NCBI GenBank assembly: GCA_017517665.1
Contig: JAFWYP010000016.1
Location: 1 to 32,781, forward strand
Length of the DNA stretch: 32,781 nucleotides
Direction: 5' to 3'
From: Clostridia bacterium
Lineage (GTDB): Bacteria; Bacillota; Clostridia; Oscillospirales; Acutalibacteraceae
The position numbers and the translations under genes are program-made. Under the pieces are notes generated by a model, which worked only from the letters and a program-made list of their open reading frames with translations, was not told where the DNA came from and made no database searches. Positions 23,502 through 32,576 of the stretch are shown here, piece by piece (the first letter of the stretch is position 1; every line of letters starts with the position of its first letter).

Positions 23502-25159
23502 ACTGTTCCTCCCTTGTTTTTGCGGTAAAGCTCAACAACATTTTCTGCGGTAACGGCATTTTTGAAAACGTGTTTGCTCATACGGTTTGCCGCCGTTGTG
23601 TAGAAGCTGTTGCCGCCGAAGAATTTCTGCGGAGTTTCGGTTGTAAGCACCTGACCGTCAAAGAACATACTCACTCTGTCGGCATATTTTGCGCAGAATT
23701 CAACATCGTGAGATACCATCAGAATTGTTATGCCTTGACTTTTGAGTTTGTTGAGTATAGTTGCAAAAGTTTCTTTAAAGAAACTGTCCATACCTTTTGT
23801 AGGTTCGTCAAGAAGAAGTATTTTCGGCTCAGTCAAAAGAATTTTTGCAAGAGCTGCTCTCTGTTGTTCACCGCCCGATAAATCATAGGGGTGATTATTC
23901 ATCAGTTCCGTTATCTGACAAGTTTCCGCAACTTCATTTATCTTGTTTTTATCCTTTGTCATTTCTGCGAGTTCGTCAGATACTTTGCTTTTTACAAAAA
24001 GACTTTTGGGGTCTTGAGGAAGCATTGAAACGCAGTTTCTGAAAAGCTCGCCCGATTTGAATTTATTAACAGCTTTGCCGAAAACCTTGATTTTGCCTCT
24101 GTAAGGTTTGCAGATTCCGCAAATCGCCTTTAATGTTGTGGATTTACCTGCACCGTTGCCGCCGACTATTGCGGAAATACTTCCCTTTGGAATTTCAAGG
24201 CTGACACCTCTGAGAATATCGGGGGTGTCTTTTTCATATCTGAACCATAATTCTTTAAGAGATAAAGCGGGATTTTTAATATCTTCTTCAATGCTTTTGT
24301 AAGGAATTCCTGAAATTTGAGGTTCGGTTTCAAATTCTTTATTAAGCCACGCTCTGCCTTCTCTGACCGTTAACGGACAGTCGCCGTTGCCGTTTGCGTT
24401 ACAGAACACACGAACGGGAGTGGGCATTGCGGTAAACATAGGATTATTCTGTTCAAAAAGAAGTCTGCCGATATTTCTCGGTGTGTCATCAGCGATGATT
24501 CTGCCCGAATCCATAACAATTGCTCTGTCGGCATAGGGAAAAATATCCTCAAGACGGTGCTCTGTTATGATAACGGTTGTTCCGAGTTCGGTGTTGATTT
24601 TTCGAACCGTATTGAGAAAATCTGATGCGGCAATGGGGTCGAGCTGACTTGTAGGTTCATCGAGAATAAGCACTTCGGGCTGCATTGCCATAATCGAAGC
24701 AAGGTTGAGAAGCTGCTTCTGACCGCCCGAAAGAACTGCAACATCTCTGTGAAACCAATCCTGAATACCGAAGTAACAAGCCATTTCGGCAACTCTTGAA
24801 CGCATGGTTTTCTGGTCGCAACCCAAACTTTCAAGTCCGAATGCAAGCTCGTGCCATACTTTATCCGTCACAATCTGGTCATCGGGATTCTGCATAACAT
24901 ATCCGATTTTTGATGACTGTTTACGGTTGTCAACATCATTCAAAGCAACACCGTTGAAAAAAATTTCACCCACTCTTTTTCCGTGGGGAGAGAGAACGGT
25001 TTTAAGATGTCTGAGAAGAGTCGTTTTGCCGCTTCCCGATTTTCCGCAGAGAACGATATATTCACCTTTTTCTATTTTGAGCGACACATTATCAAGTGAT
25101 TTTTTATCTTTTGAGGTCGGATAATAAAAACTCAGATTTTCGATTCTGAAATGTTCCAT
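23498..25159 (-). CDS. ecfA: fused double ECF ATPase (copy 2)
   Basis: A 553-aa protein of the same length as the ATPase at 7771-9432 and closely similar throughout. Both ABC cores are intact: Walker A GKSGSGKT and GGNGAGKST, signatures LSGGQ and LSGGE, Walker B LILDEPT and LLLDEPT. Differences cluster in the linker between domains (about residues 255-295) and in the helical part of domain 2 (about 390-425), while the catalytic motifs are unchanged. It overlaps EcfT by 28 nt and the S gene by 4 nt, reproducing copy 1. It probably powers the same kind of importer; mixed complexes between the copies are possible. Confidence 0.95.
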   Translation of the reverse strand: MEHFRIENLSFYYPTSKDKKSLDNVSLKIEKGEYIVLCGKSGSGKTTLLRHLKTVLSPHGKRVGEIFFNGVALNDVDNRKQSSKIGYVMQNPDDQIVTDKVWHELAFGLESLGCDQKTMRSRVAEMACYFGIQDWFHRDVAVLSGGQKQLLNLASIMAMQPEVLILDEPTSQLDPIAASDFLNTVRKINTELGTTVIITEHRLEDIFPYADRAIVMDSGRIIADDTPRNIGRLLFEQNNPMFTAMPTPVRVFCNANGNGDCPLTVREGRAWLNKEFETEPQISGIPYKSIEEDIKNPALSLKELWFRYEKDTPDILRGVSLEIPKGSISAIVGGNGAGKSTTLKAICGICKPYRGKIKVFGKAVNKFKSGELFRNCVSMLPQDPKSLFVKSKVSDELAEMTKDKNKINEVAETCQITELMNNHPYDLSGGEQQRAALAKILLTEPKILLLDEPTKGMDSFFKETFATILNKLKSQGITILMVSHDVEFCAKYADRVSMFFDGQVLTTETPQKFFGGNSFYTTAANRMSKHVFKNAVTAENVVELYRKNKGGTV

Positions 25160-26022
25160 TGTATAACCTCCTTAACGTTTAATATTGTTGGAATCATAAG
25201 ATATCCGAGATACGCGATAAATCCGATTACATTAAAACCATTTATCGGTGTGATGTTTCTTTCGGGCAGAAATTCCGCATTCATACCGCCGTTTGCGGCA
25301 AAAAAGATAACAACTCCGAGCAATAAAAGCATAATAAAACTCAAAATCCAATCGATTTTTGTCATTCTGTAAACCATAAAGCTTGTCCGCTTTGATGTAC
25401 CATAACCTCTTGAACGCATTGAATCGCTTGTTGTGATGCTCCCTTCAAGTGCCCATGAGGTGAGAACACCGATAACGGTCATTCCCGAACCCAGTTTATC
25501 TTTTATTGATGATTTTCCTGCCGTTCCTTTGCCGATTGAACTTCGCACACCGATAATCTGTTTTGCTTTCTGCAGAAGATTCGGTATCATACGGAAAACC
25601 ATAACAAGAAGCAGCGACAGTGACGGTGCGAGATTCCCGAAAAGGCAGGTAAATTTATCGCCCGTCAGCACTTTTCCGTAGCACCCGAACCATAAAATCA
25701 TAAGCACGAATGTTGCCGCAACGGCAACACCGTAAATCAACGCTTCAAGGGTGTAGGGCCTGTCGAGATATGTGAAGAGAACCGTTACACCACGGGTGTT
25801 CACTATGGGGTTGAAAAGTGTGATGAATATAAAAAGCGGTATCATCAATAATATGTTTTTCATCCCTTTTCTGCCATTCAGAAAAAAATAATACACTCCG
25901 CTTGCAAATATGCCTGCAAGCAGATAAACAGGGTGCTGCAGAAGAACACCGAAAGCTATTGCTCCGATGAAAAACAGCAGATTCACCGCAGGATGAAGTT
26001 TTGAAAATGCGTCATCTTTCAT
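25132..26022 (-). CDS. ecfT: ECF transporter transmembrane protein EcfT (copy 2)
   Basis: A 296-aa EcfT, nearly the same as the protein at 6908-7798. It retains SKLHPAVNLLFF at the N-terminus and the coupling motifs GVRSSIGKG (Ala changed to Val compared with copy 1) and SMRSRGYG. It is the first intact gene after the second cobalamin riboswitch, following only the interrupted small repeat gene. Here EcfT follows the leader directly, while in copy 1 two surface-protein genes lie between. A GGTGAAAAT sequence precedes the ATG, a weaker ribosome site than in copy 1. Confidence 0.93.
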   Translation of the reverse strand: MKDDAFSKLHPAVNLLFFIGAIAFGVLLQHPVYLLAGIFASGVYYFFLNGRKGMKNILLMIPLFIFITLFNPIVNTRGVTVLFTYLDRPYTLEALIYGVAVAATFVLMILWFGCYGKVLTGDKFTCLFGNLAPSLSLLLVMVFRMIPNLLQKAKQIIGVRSSIGKGTAGKSSIKDKLGSGMTVIGVLTSWALEGSITTSDSMRSRGYGTSKRTSFMVYRMTKIDWILSFIMLLLLGVVIFFAANGGMNAEFLPERNITPINGFNVIGFIAYLGYLMIPTILNVKEVIQWNISESKI

Positions 26023-26032
26023 ATTTTCACCG

Positions 26033-26224
26033 TTACTTTTTCTTTGATTCTTTAAGACCTGCCGCTTAAAGTGCTCTCGGCCACGGACCCAAAAAGGCTT
26101 TTATTCGTGACATTGTTGCTACATCAAAATCAGTCTTTTCAGGCAATCTCCCAAGCTCTTCGCTTTTCTGACGAAGGATTTCGATTGCCCATTCTTTCTT
26201 TTTATTACTTATCATTGTTTTCAT
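26033..26224 (-). pseudogene. interrupted copy of the small repeat protein
   Basis: The frame from ATG 26224 (or ATG 26215) encodes KKKEWAIEILRQKSEELGRL and IKAFLGPWPRAL, closely matching the protein at 1888-2136. It then meets TAA at 26066-26068 where copy 1 has a Glu codon. After the stop the frame continues with AAGLKESKKK and a second stop at 26033. The product would be about 50 aa and lack the end of the repeat and most of the basic tail. It could still be a functional short form, but decay is the simpler reading. It occupies the same place between riboswitch terminator and transporter as in copy 1. Confidence 0.8.
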
Positions 26225-26230
26225 CAAATA

Positions 26231-26261
26231 AAAAACTCTTTCAACACAGTTGGCTGAAAGA
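26231..26261 (-). terminator. terminator of the second cobalamin riboswitch
   Basis: On the minus strand CTCTTTCAGCCA pairs with TGTTGAAAGAG (imperfect near the loop), followed by TTTTTTATTT. The stem shares CTCTTTCA/TGAAAGAG with the copy 1 terminator at 1835-1863. Confidence 0.8.
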
Positions 26262-26274
26262 GTTTATATGCATA

Positions 26275-26470
26275 AATATATAGCAGATCTGACCCGAAGA
26301 TTCGGATGCAAGTCGGCTGTTACTCTTCCATCCAAAAAGCATTAAACCGTTTTACGGCAGGTGTTCCGACTGATGCACCGAAGTGCAAACACGGTAATGG
26401 CGGTTGCTCGGGACTTTGACCCGATTTCCCTTTTAATCTACTCCGCAATGCGTTTCAAACCGTAATTTAT
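26275..26470 (-). promoter_or_regulatory. cobalamin riboswitch (copy 2)
   Basis: On the minus strand the core reads TTAAAAGGGAAATCGGG, then AACCGCCATTACCGTG and the B12 box CAGTCGGAACACCTGCCG (26355-26372). TTACGG (26460-26465) pairs with CCGTAA (26352-26357) as the closing helix. It precedes the intrinsic terminator at 26231-26261 and the second ECF operon. The core is clearly related to copy 1, but the variable arms and the expression platform differ. Confidence 0.92.
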
Positions 26471-26493
26471 CAAATCATATTCAATTGTTGAAA

Positions 26494-26522
26494 ATTATAA
26501 TCACGTTTGCCGAAAATGTCAA
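26494..26522 (-). promoter_or_regulatory. consensus promoter of the second cobalamin operon
   Basis: On the minus strand TTGACA (26517-26522) and TATAAT (26494-26499) lie 17 bp apart, a perfect consensus as in copy 1. It is back to back with the promoter of the short S component. Confidence 0.9.
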
Positions 26523-26540
26523 GCATCGGATAATTAACAT

Positions 26541-26569
26541 TTGCATTTGACAAATTTATACTGTATAAT
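26541..26569 (+). promoter_or_regulatory. promoter of the short S component (copy 2)
   Basis: TTGCAT at 26541-26546 and TATAAT at 26564-26569 with a 17-bp spacer, 31 bp before the ATG. No structured leader follows, unlike copy 1. A TTGACA at 26547-26552 is only 11 bp from the -10 box. Confidence 0.65.
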
Positions 26570-26600
26570 TCATTCATCAATTAATTTCACGGAGGCTGTG

Positions 26601-27143
26601 ATGAAAAAACAAAATCAACTCATCAATCTTGCTCTTGCGGCAATGTTTCTCGCTCTTGCGTTCGTGATGCCGTTTCTGACCGGTCAGATTCAGCAGATAG
26701 GCAACATGCTCTGCCCGATGCATATTCCCGTTATTCTCTGCGGATTTATCTGTGGCGGACCGTGGGGACTTGCTGTCGGCTTTATCGCACCGCTTCTCCG
26801 TTCGCTCACATTGGGTATGCCTCCGATGTATCCGGTTGCATTTGCAATGGCGTTTGAGCTTGCGGCTTACGGACTTGTGAGCGGTATTCTCTACCGTGCA
26901 TTCCCCAAAAAGAAGGGTTACATATATTGCTCACTCATTATTTCTATGATTATCGGCAGACTTGTGTGGGGCGCAGTTCAGTTTGCCTGCATGGGACTTG
27001 ATTCATCTGAATTCGGCTTTGCCGCCTTCTGGGCAGGTGCCGTAACAAACGCCATTCCCGGAATTATTCTTCAGATTATTCTTATCCCCATTGTTGTTAT
27101 ACTCCTTGAAAAAGCCAAAATCATCAGTAAAAATCCTCAATGA
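26601..27143 (+). CDS. short ECF S component (copy 2)
   Basis: A 180-aa membrane protein with about six hydrophobic segments, closely similar to the one at 11054-11593: MLCPMHIPVILCGFICGGPW, APLLRSLTLGMPPMYP, AMAFELAAYGLVSGILYR. ATG 26601 follows GGAGG at 26590-26594 and matches the start of copy 1; upstream in-frame starts lack a ribosome site. It is transcribed divergently from the second riboswitch operon, whereas copy 1 converges on the end of the first operon. The substrate is unknown. It probably uses a shared EcfAT module. Confidence 0.87.
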   Translation: MKKQNQLINLALAAMFLALAFVMPFLTGQIQQIGNMLCPMHIPVILCGFICGGPWGLAVGFIAPLLRSLTLGMPPMYPVAFAMAFELAAYGLVSGILYRAFPKKKGYIYCSLIISMIIGRLVWGAVQFACMGLDSSEFGFAAFWAGAVTNAIPGIILQIILIPIVVILLEKAKIISKNPQ

Positions 27144-27149
27144 AGTCAG

Positions 27150-27447
27150 TAATCTGAAAAGCATTATCAATTGTTCTTGTAATCTTAAGATTGCAGAAAT
27201 CGAAGCAGTCAACCCCGACAAACTCACCGACGAACAGGAGGTTGAACATGGAGAAATCAAGGCAGGCTTTGAAGCTCTCCTCGATATGATTGAAGAATCA
27301 AGCAAGGCTCAGGCTGAAAAGCACATCGAAATCATCAACACTCCCAAAGAATATTTCTCACACCGTTTCTTCTGTTTCATCCGGGACTGCCTCACTTGGA
27401 AATACAACGGCAGTCTTTGGCTCTTCTCAAATATTTTCGGTTGCTGA
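27150..27447 (+). pseudogene. probable gene remnant of unknown function
   Basis: After the short S component a frame reads as a helical, acidic protein segment: NLKIAEIEAVNPDKLTDEQ, HGEIKAGFEALLDMIEE and KAQAEKHIEIINTPKEYF. It has no ATG and no ribosome site in frame; the only upstream start is a TTG inside the S gene. After NTPKE the composition changes, and another frame looks more protein-like. I read this as the decayed remains of a small gene, but a real small ORF with an unusual start cannot be excluded. From 27448 to 27586 I see nothing. Confidence 0.35.
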
Positions 27448-27586
27448 ACTTAACATAGTAACAACCATATAACAGATTTAATGCCGTTAACTGCAACAAA
27501 GAATTTGTTTTCTCATGCAAGCCCCTGATACCCTTTTCCCTTATCGAGATTAAGATCGCTTCAGACTACAGATGAATGCGTTTTGC

Positions 27587-27615
27587 TTGACAAATAAAAG
27601 TTACAATAATATAAT
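27587..27615 (+). promoter_or_regulatory. consensus promoter of the surface adhesin gene
   Basis: TTGACA at 27587-27592 and TATAAT at 27610-27615 with a 17-bp spacer, 68 bp upstream of the ATG at 27684. A CGGAGGT ribosome site precedes that ATG. Confidence 0.88.
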
Positions 27616-27683
27616 TAAAATATATATAAAAATAAACAAATTGTTTGTGTTTTAAGGAAGTAAAATAACGGAGGTCTTAAGAA

Positions 27684-30600
27684 ATGAAAAAAACGTTAGC
27701 AGTCATTCTGAGTGTTATTCTTGTATTCTCAGCTATTCCATTAAGTATAATGGGTGCTGTTGCAGCGGATAATTCTCAGCAGATTATTGCTCAGGGAGGG
27801 AACTCATCTACTCCCGATGAACGAATTAAGATCAGCAAATCGGTTTCTGTATCAGAAAAAGAAAACTATTTCGATATTACACTTTCTGTAACGCAGGAGC
27901 TCCCTTCAACGGATATCGTTCTTGTTATGGATATTTCAAACTCCATGAACAGCAACCACAGCGGCAACTCAACCACTGTTGAATCCGATAAAAGGCTGTA
28001 TAAGGCAAAGAATGCTGCGAAGGCCTTCCTTGAGGAATACAGCAAAACCACAGGTATCTGCAAAAATCGCAGAATCGGTATGGTGCAGTTCAACACTAAT
28101 GCCTCTGTTGTTTTTGAACTCGGAAACGTAAACGATAACCTGACTGACTATACCAATAAGATTTCGGCAATCATTGCACCCAATGACGAAAACCGCTTCA
28201 CCAATATCGAAGGCGGTCTGAAGCTTGCTGCAAATATGCTTGAGTCTTCCACGGCAAAGCAGAAATACATCGTTCTCATCACCGACGGCTTCCCCACAAC
28301 ATATATTGAAGCAGGCAGAAATTCAACCTCTTATATCAGCGGCTGGGATGTAACCAGAACAGAAAAAAATCCTCCCTCGCCAAAGCCCACGAAGCCTGCC
28401 GACGGACTTTTCTGGGATTTTGTAAAGAATATTGCATGCAGCGGCACGAGCTACAGTGACACGGCGGCAATCAAAGCACGCACCGTCGCAACCGAAATTA
28501 AAAACAGCGGTATAAATATTTATTCAATTGGCGTTGACGTAAGCAGCGAAAGCCAGACTATTCAGAGATATATTGACCGTGGTAACAGTTCAGGCATTTC
28601 TATAGTTGAACGTACAGGCAAAACATATGAAATTGGCTCTGCAACCGATTCAACCGCTTATGTTAACTGGCTCGGCACAAAAATCGGCGGCGGCGATGAC
28701 CTCGAAAAAGCAGGTGTTACCAAAGCTTTTTCTCAAGGCGACACCGTTGACCAGCTCAACACCGCATTTGACACCGTTCTCAGCTATATTCTCGGTTCTG
28801 AACCCGTATCCGTTACCGACCCAATGGGCGAAAACATTGAATTCCTTGGCTTTTATGATAAGAACGGCAGCCTTGCAGGAAACATTCTGAACGGTTCTCA
28901 TATTGAAAGCGGCGAAAATACCGCTGCTTTCACTAATGAAATCAATTGGGATATCAATGCTTCAGGTTACAGCGAAACCAAAACCTCAAGTGCAACCGTT
29001 CGCACTTATAATCTTAAATACCGTGTCCGCTTAACAAATGAGGCGGCGGACTTTATCGGCGAAAAGTCATATAATACCAATGCACGCACTGTTCTCAATT
29101 ATGTTTTCCTTGATCACACAGATAAAGAGCTTGAGTTCGTTGTTCCTTCCGTTGAAGGATATCTCGGTTCTTTTAGTGTTAATAAGATTGACGAATCAAC
29201 GGGCGCAGGTCTTGACGGAGCAAAGTTTGAACTTATCCATAACCGTGACTGCTCAGTCTGCGGCGGCAAGGTTGCAATAAGTGCTTTTGATGCGGAGACG
29301 CTTTCAGGTAACGCTGTGTTTACAAGAATCCCTTCAGGCCATGAATATACTCTTTCGGAAGTTTCTGCTCCTGATGGTTATGTTTTAAAGTCAAGAGCTT
29401 ATTCCGTTGAGGTTGCATACGGCGAAACCTCTGTTGACGGCAAAAAGATTTCTTCTGCATACACCGTAACAAACAAGGCTTATGTTCCTGCAGAGATTAA
29501 TCTCAAAGGCTCAAAAACCCTTTCGGGCGGTGATAAAACAGATGCAGGTATTCTTGCAGGCCAGTTCAGCTTTAACGTTGCAAAGGATAACTCCAGGGGA
29601 ATTTCGGGTGTACCTTCAAAGGTTGAAACCGATGCAGGCGGCTTAATTGATTTCGGCGTATGGAGCTTCTCAATTCCCGGCATATATTCTTTCGTAATAA
29701 CAGAAAACAATCTCGGCAACGCAGGCTACGACTATGACGGCTCGAGCTATACGGTTAAAGTCACCGCTTCCGTTGACAATAGCGGTGAAAAGCTGACCGC
29801 TTCAACCGAGATTCTCAAAAACGGTGCAGCTGCTGATGAAATTGTATTTTCAAATACTTATACTGCTCCACAGGCAATCACTGCTGACCCGCTTGACGGC
29901 AAAATTACTCTTACCGAAAACGGTAATCCCAAAGATATTGAGGATAAACAGTTCAGTGTATCAATAAACGCTGACCCATCAAATGATCCGAGCGGCTGGG
30001 AAGCAGATATTCCGACTGACTCTTCCGTTAATTCGGATGGTGAATTTGATATTCCCGATATCAGCTTTAAAAAACCCGGTACATATTCATTTGTTGTTTC
30101 TCAGGATAATAAAGAGGCTGAAGGTTACGGTTACGACAACAGCGAATACATTATCACTTATACCGTAACTCTTGATGAAAGCACCAACACTCTTGTTATC
30201 AGCGATAAGGTTATCACAAAGAATGATACACCTGCCGATGACATCGTTTTTAACAACACTTACACAACTCCCGACCCTGTCGAGCTCCCTGTAACAGGCG
30301 TTACAACTCTCACGGGCGGCGGTAAAACCAACAGCGATATATCTGACGGTTTCTTTACTTATACTGTTTCAGGCGGGGACCAGAACGGAGTGAGCGACGT
30401 GCCCGATTCTACTGAAGCTGAAGCAGGCGGACCGCTTGATTTCGGCACATGGAAATTCAGCGAGGAAGGCACTTACACATTTACTGTTAACGAAAACACA
30501 CCCCCTGCAGGTTATACGGACGAAACAGGTGAGGTAACCGTTACAGTAACCGTTACCCTTAATAAATCCACAAATAAGCTTGAAGCAAACGCTGTTTATT

Positions 30601-32474
30601 CAAGCGGGGAAACAATAAAGATTGATAATACTTACGTTGCCCCCGATCCTGTCAGTGCCGTTATTGACGGTTCAAAGCTGCTGACAGAAAACGGTGAAGA
30701 AATTGAAATTGCCGAAAACCGCTTCTCTGCTTCAATCAGTGCAGATGAAAGCAACGATTCAAACGGTTATGTGTTTACGGCTGAATCTGTTAATATCGGT
30801 ACAAACGGCAAATTCAAATTCAGTGAAATCAGCTTCCTCAAAGCAGGCACATATGTTTTTAACGTAACAGAAGATAACAAGGGTGCAGCAGGCTACCACT
30901 ACGACTCTTCGGTTTATTCCGTTGAATATACAATTGTTCTTGATACTGCAACCAATGAACTCGTTATTGCAGAAACCGAAATTTCAAAAGACGGTGAGCC
31001 CGTTGACGGAATTGTGTTCAGAAACATTTACGATACTCCTGCACCTGCTCAGCTTCCCGTTGACGGCATCACAACTCTCACAGGCGGCGGCAAAACCAAC
31101 GACGATATCACCGAGGACCTTTTCTCATATAAAATAGATGGCGGCGAGCAGGATAACGTTTTTGATGTTCCCTCAGAAATTTCGACCAAAGCTTACGGTG
31201 AACTTGATTTCGGAACATGGAGTTTTACCGAAGAAGGCGTTTATACCTTCACTGTTAATGAAAACACACCTCCCGCAGGCTATACGGATGAAACGGGCGA
31301 TGTAACCGTTACCGTTACCGTAACTCTTAACGAAACCACAAACAAACTCGAGGCTCAGGCTGTTTTTTCTACAGGTGAGCAGATAAAGATTGATAATACC
31401 TATGTTGCACCCGACCCGATAACTGTTTCGCTTAACGGCACAAAAACTCTTACGGGTCAAAAGTCAGACAGCGACATTACGGCAGACGATTTCACTTTTG
31501 CAGTAAAAGCTGATGAAAGCAACGATTCCGAGGGTTTTGAAGGCTTTGAAGAAACCGCAAGCGTTCAGGATGGCGGTGCTATTGATTTCGGCACCGCAAC
31601 ATTCACAAAGCACGGTGTTTACAAGTTTACAATATCTGAAAACAATCTCGGCAAAACCGGATATACCTATGACAGCAGTATTTGCTATGTGACTGTTACC
31701 GTTACACTCGATGAATCAACAAACACACTTTCTTCTGCCGTTGAAATAATCAGGGACGGTGCGGCCGCAGAAGCAATTGAATTCGAAAATGTTTACATTC
31801 CCGTTCCTGTTTCAGATGAACTTGTTTTCAGTAAGAATATCATCGGTATTCCCCTCTTATCATCAGATTTCACCTTTGTTCTCAAAGCAGATAACAGCAG
31901 TTATCCCATGCCCACAGGCAGCGAGAACGGAGAAATAACCGCAAAGGTTTCGGGTGAGGGAGAAGCTGCATTCGGCAAAATAACCTTCACTGAGCCGGGC
32001 ATATATTCTTACACTGTTTCGGAATTGAACGAAAAAACGCTCGGTTATATTTACGACAGAACAGTTTATGAGGTGGTTTACACCGTAACAGATGATAACG
32101 GTATGCTTGTTGCAGAAAGAATAATCAAAACAGACGGAGAGATTGTTGACGAAACCGTATTTAATAACGTTTACATTCCGCCAATTATTCCAATTATTCC
32201 TATCATTCCGATTGTTCCTGTTATCCCCATAATTCCCGATGTAGATATACCCGGAATTGATATTCCCGATTTCCCGTCTGACGATGAAAATCCGCCTGAA
32301 TCTGACTCTGATAACAACACTGATGCGGAAAACTCTGAAGACGAAAAAGCGGAAACAGATGTTAATATTCCCCACACGGGCAGCGAATTTTCATTAACTT
32401 TTATTATGGCATTCATAGGTTTTGCCTTATCGGTATATGCACTTCTTTTCTTCAGAAAAAAGAGATTTGAATAA
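27684..32474 (+). CDS. sortase-anchored VWA adhesin with pilin-type isopeptide repeats
   Basis: A 1596-aa surface protein. Residues 1-28 are a signal peptide. Residues about 76-372 form a von Willebrand A domain with the metal-binding MIDAS motif DISNS (83-87) and a later LITDGFP. Residues about 492-600 look like a SpaA-type collagen-binding B domain (SFSVNKIDESTGAGLDGAKF). Seven FctA-type pilin isopeptide-linkage repeats of about 120-135 residues follow, up to about residue 1490. Then comes an Ile/Pro-rich and acidic linker (1491-1560). The sortase signal is IPHTG (1562-1566) with a hydrophobic segment and a basic RKKR tail. Such proteins mediate adhesion or form tip pilins and gain stability from Lys-Asn isopeptide bonds. 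No sortase gene or other pilin is in the window. The gene is monocistronic, with its own promoter and terminator. Confidence 0.9.
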   Translation: MKKTLAVILSVILVFSAIPLSIMGAVAADNSQQIIAQGGNSSTPDERIKISKSVSVSEKENYFDITLSVTQELPSTDIVLVMDISNSMNSNHSGNSTTVESDKRLYKAKNAAKAFLEEYSKTTGICKNRRIGMVQFNTNASVVFELGNVNDNLTDYTNKISAIIAPNDENRFTNIEGGLKLAANMLESSTAKQKYIVLITDGFPTTYIEAGRNSTSYISGWDVTRTEKNPPSPKPTKPADGLFWDFVKNIACSGTSYSDTAAIKARTVATEIKNSGINIYSIGVDVSSESQTIQRYIDRGNSSGISIVERTGKTYEIGSATDSTAYVNWLGTKIGGGDDLEKAGVTKAFSQGDTVDQLNTAFDTVLSYILGSEPVSVTDPMGENIEFLGFYDKNGSLAGNILNGSHIESGENTAAFTNEINWDINASGYSETKTSSATVRTYNLKYRVRLTNEAADFIGEKSYNTNARTVLNYVFLDHTDKELEFVVPSVEGYLGSFSVNKIDESTGAGLDGAKFELIHNRDCSVCGGKVAISAFDAETLSGNAVFTRIPSGHEYTLSEVSAPDGYVLKSRAYSVEVAYGETSVDGKKISSAYTVTNKAYVPAEINLKGSKTLSGGDKTDAGILAGQFSFNVAKDNSRGISGVPSKVETDAGGLIDFGVWSFSIPGIYSFVITENNLGNAGYDYDGSSYTVKVTASVDNSGEKLTASTEILKNGAAADEIVFSNTYTAPQAITADPLDGKITLTENGNPKDIEDKQFSVSINADPSNDPSGWEADIPTDSSVNSDGEFDIPDISFKKPGTYSFVVSQDNKEAEGYGYDNSEYIITYTVTLDESTNTLVISDKVITKNDTPADDIVFNNTYTTPDPVELPVTGVTTLTGGGKTNSDISDGFFTYTVSGGDQNGVSDVPDSTEAEAGGPLDFGTWKFSEEGTYTFTVNENTPPAGYTDETGEVTVTVTVTLNKSTNKLEANAVYSSGETIKIDNTYVAPDPVSAVIDGSKLLTENGEEIEIAENRFSASISADESNDSNGYVFTAESVNIGTNGKFKFSEISFLKAGTYVFNVTEDNKGAAGYHYDSSVYSVEYTIVLDTATNELVIAETEISKDGEPVDGIVFRNIYDTPAPAQLPVDGITTLTGGGKTNDDITEDLFSYKIDGGEQDNVFDVPSEISTKAYGELDFGTWSFTEEGVYTFTVNENTPPAGYTDETGDVTVTVTVTLNETTNKLEAQAVFSTGEQIKIDNTYVAPDPITVSLNGTKTLTGQKSDSDITADDFTFAVKADESNDSEGFEGFEETASVQDGGAIDFGTATFTKHGVYKFTISENNLGKTGYTYDSSICYVTVTVTLDESTNTLSSAVEIIRDGAAAEAIEFENVYIPVPVSDELVFSKNIIGIPLLSSDFTFVLKADNSSYPMPTGSENGEITAKVSGEGEAAFGKITFTEPGIYSYTVSELNEKTLGYIYDRTVYEVVYTVTDDNGMLVAERIIKTDGEIVDETVFNNVYIPPIIPIIPIIPIVPVIPIIPDVDIPGIDIPDFPSDDENPPESDSDNNTDAENSEDEKAETDVNIPHTGSEFSLTFIMAFIGFALSVYALLFFRKKRFE
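29487..32160 (+). repeat. seven tandem isopeptide-domain repeats
   Basis: Units begin near 29487, 29871, 30285, 30652, 31047, 31417 and 31807. Units 3 and 5 (TTLTGGGKT; ENTPPAGYTDETG) are very similar to each other, and so are units 2 and 4 (SINADPSND or SISADESND). This alternation suggests the array grew by duplication of a two-domain block. Confidence 0.85.
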
Positions 32475-32481
32475 TTAACTG

Positions 32482-32517
32482 AAAATGAGGGTAGCTTTGC
32501 GGCTATCCTCATTTTTT
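32482..32517 (+). terminator. intrinsic terminator of the adhesin gene
   Basis: AAAATGAGGGTAGC at 32482-32495 pairs with GGCTATCCTCATTTTTT at 32501-32517. Confidence 0.9.
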
Positions 32518-32576
32518 ATCAAAACTTTCAAAATAATCAAAAAATTAACATTGTTATCGGATATGAGATAACAATC

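Noticed and set aside
23480-23881. 133-aa plus-strand ORF
   Set aside because: It is antisense to the end of the duplicated ATPase gene, and the same shadow occurs in copy 1.
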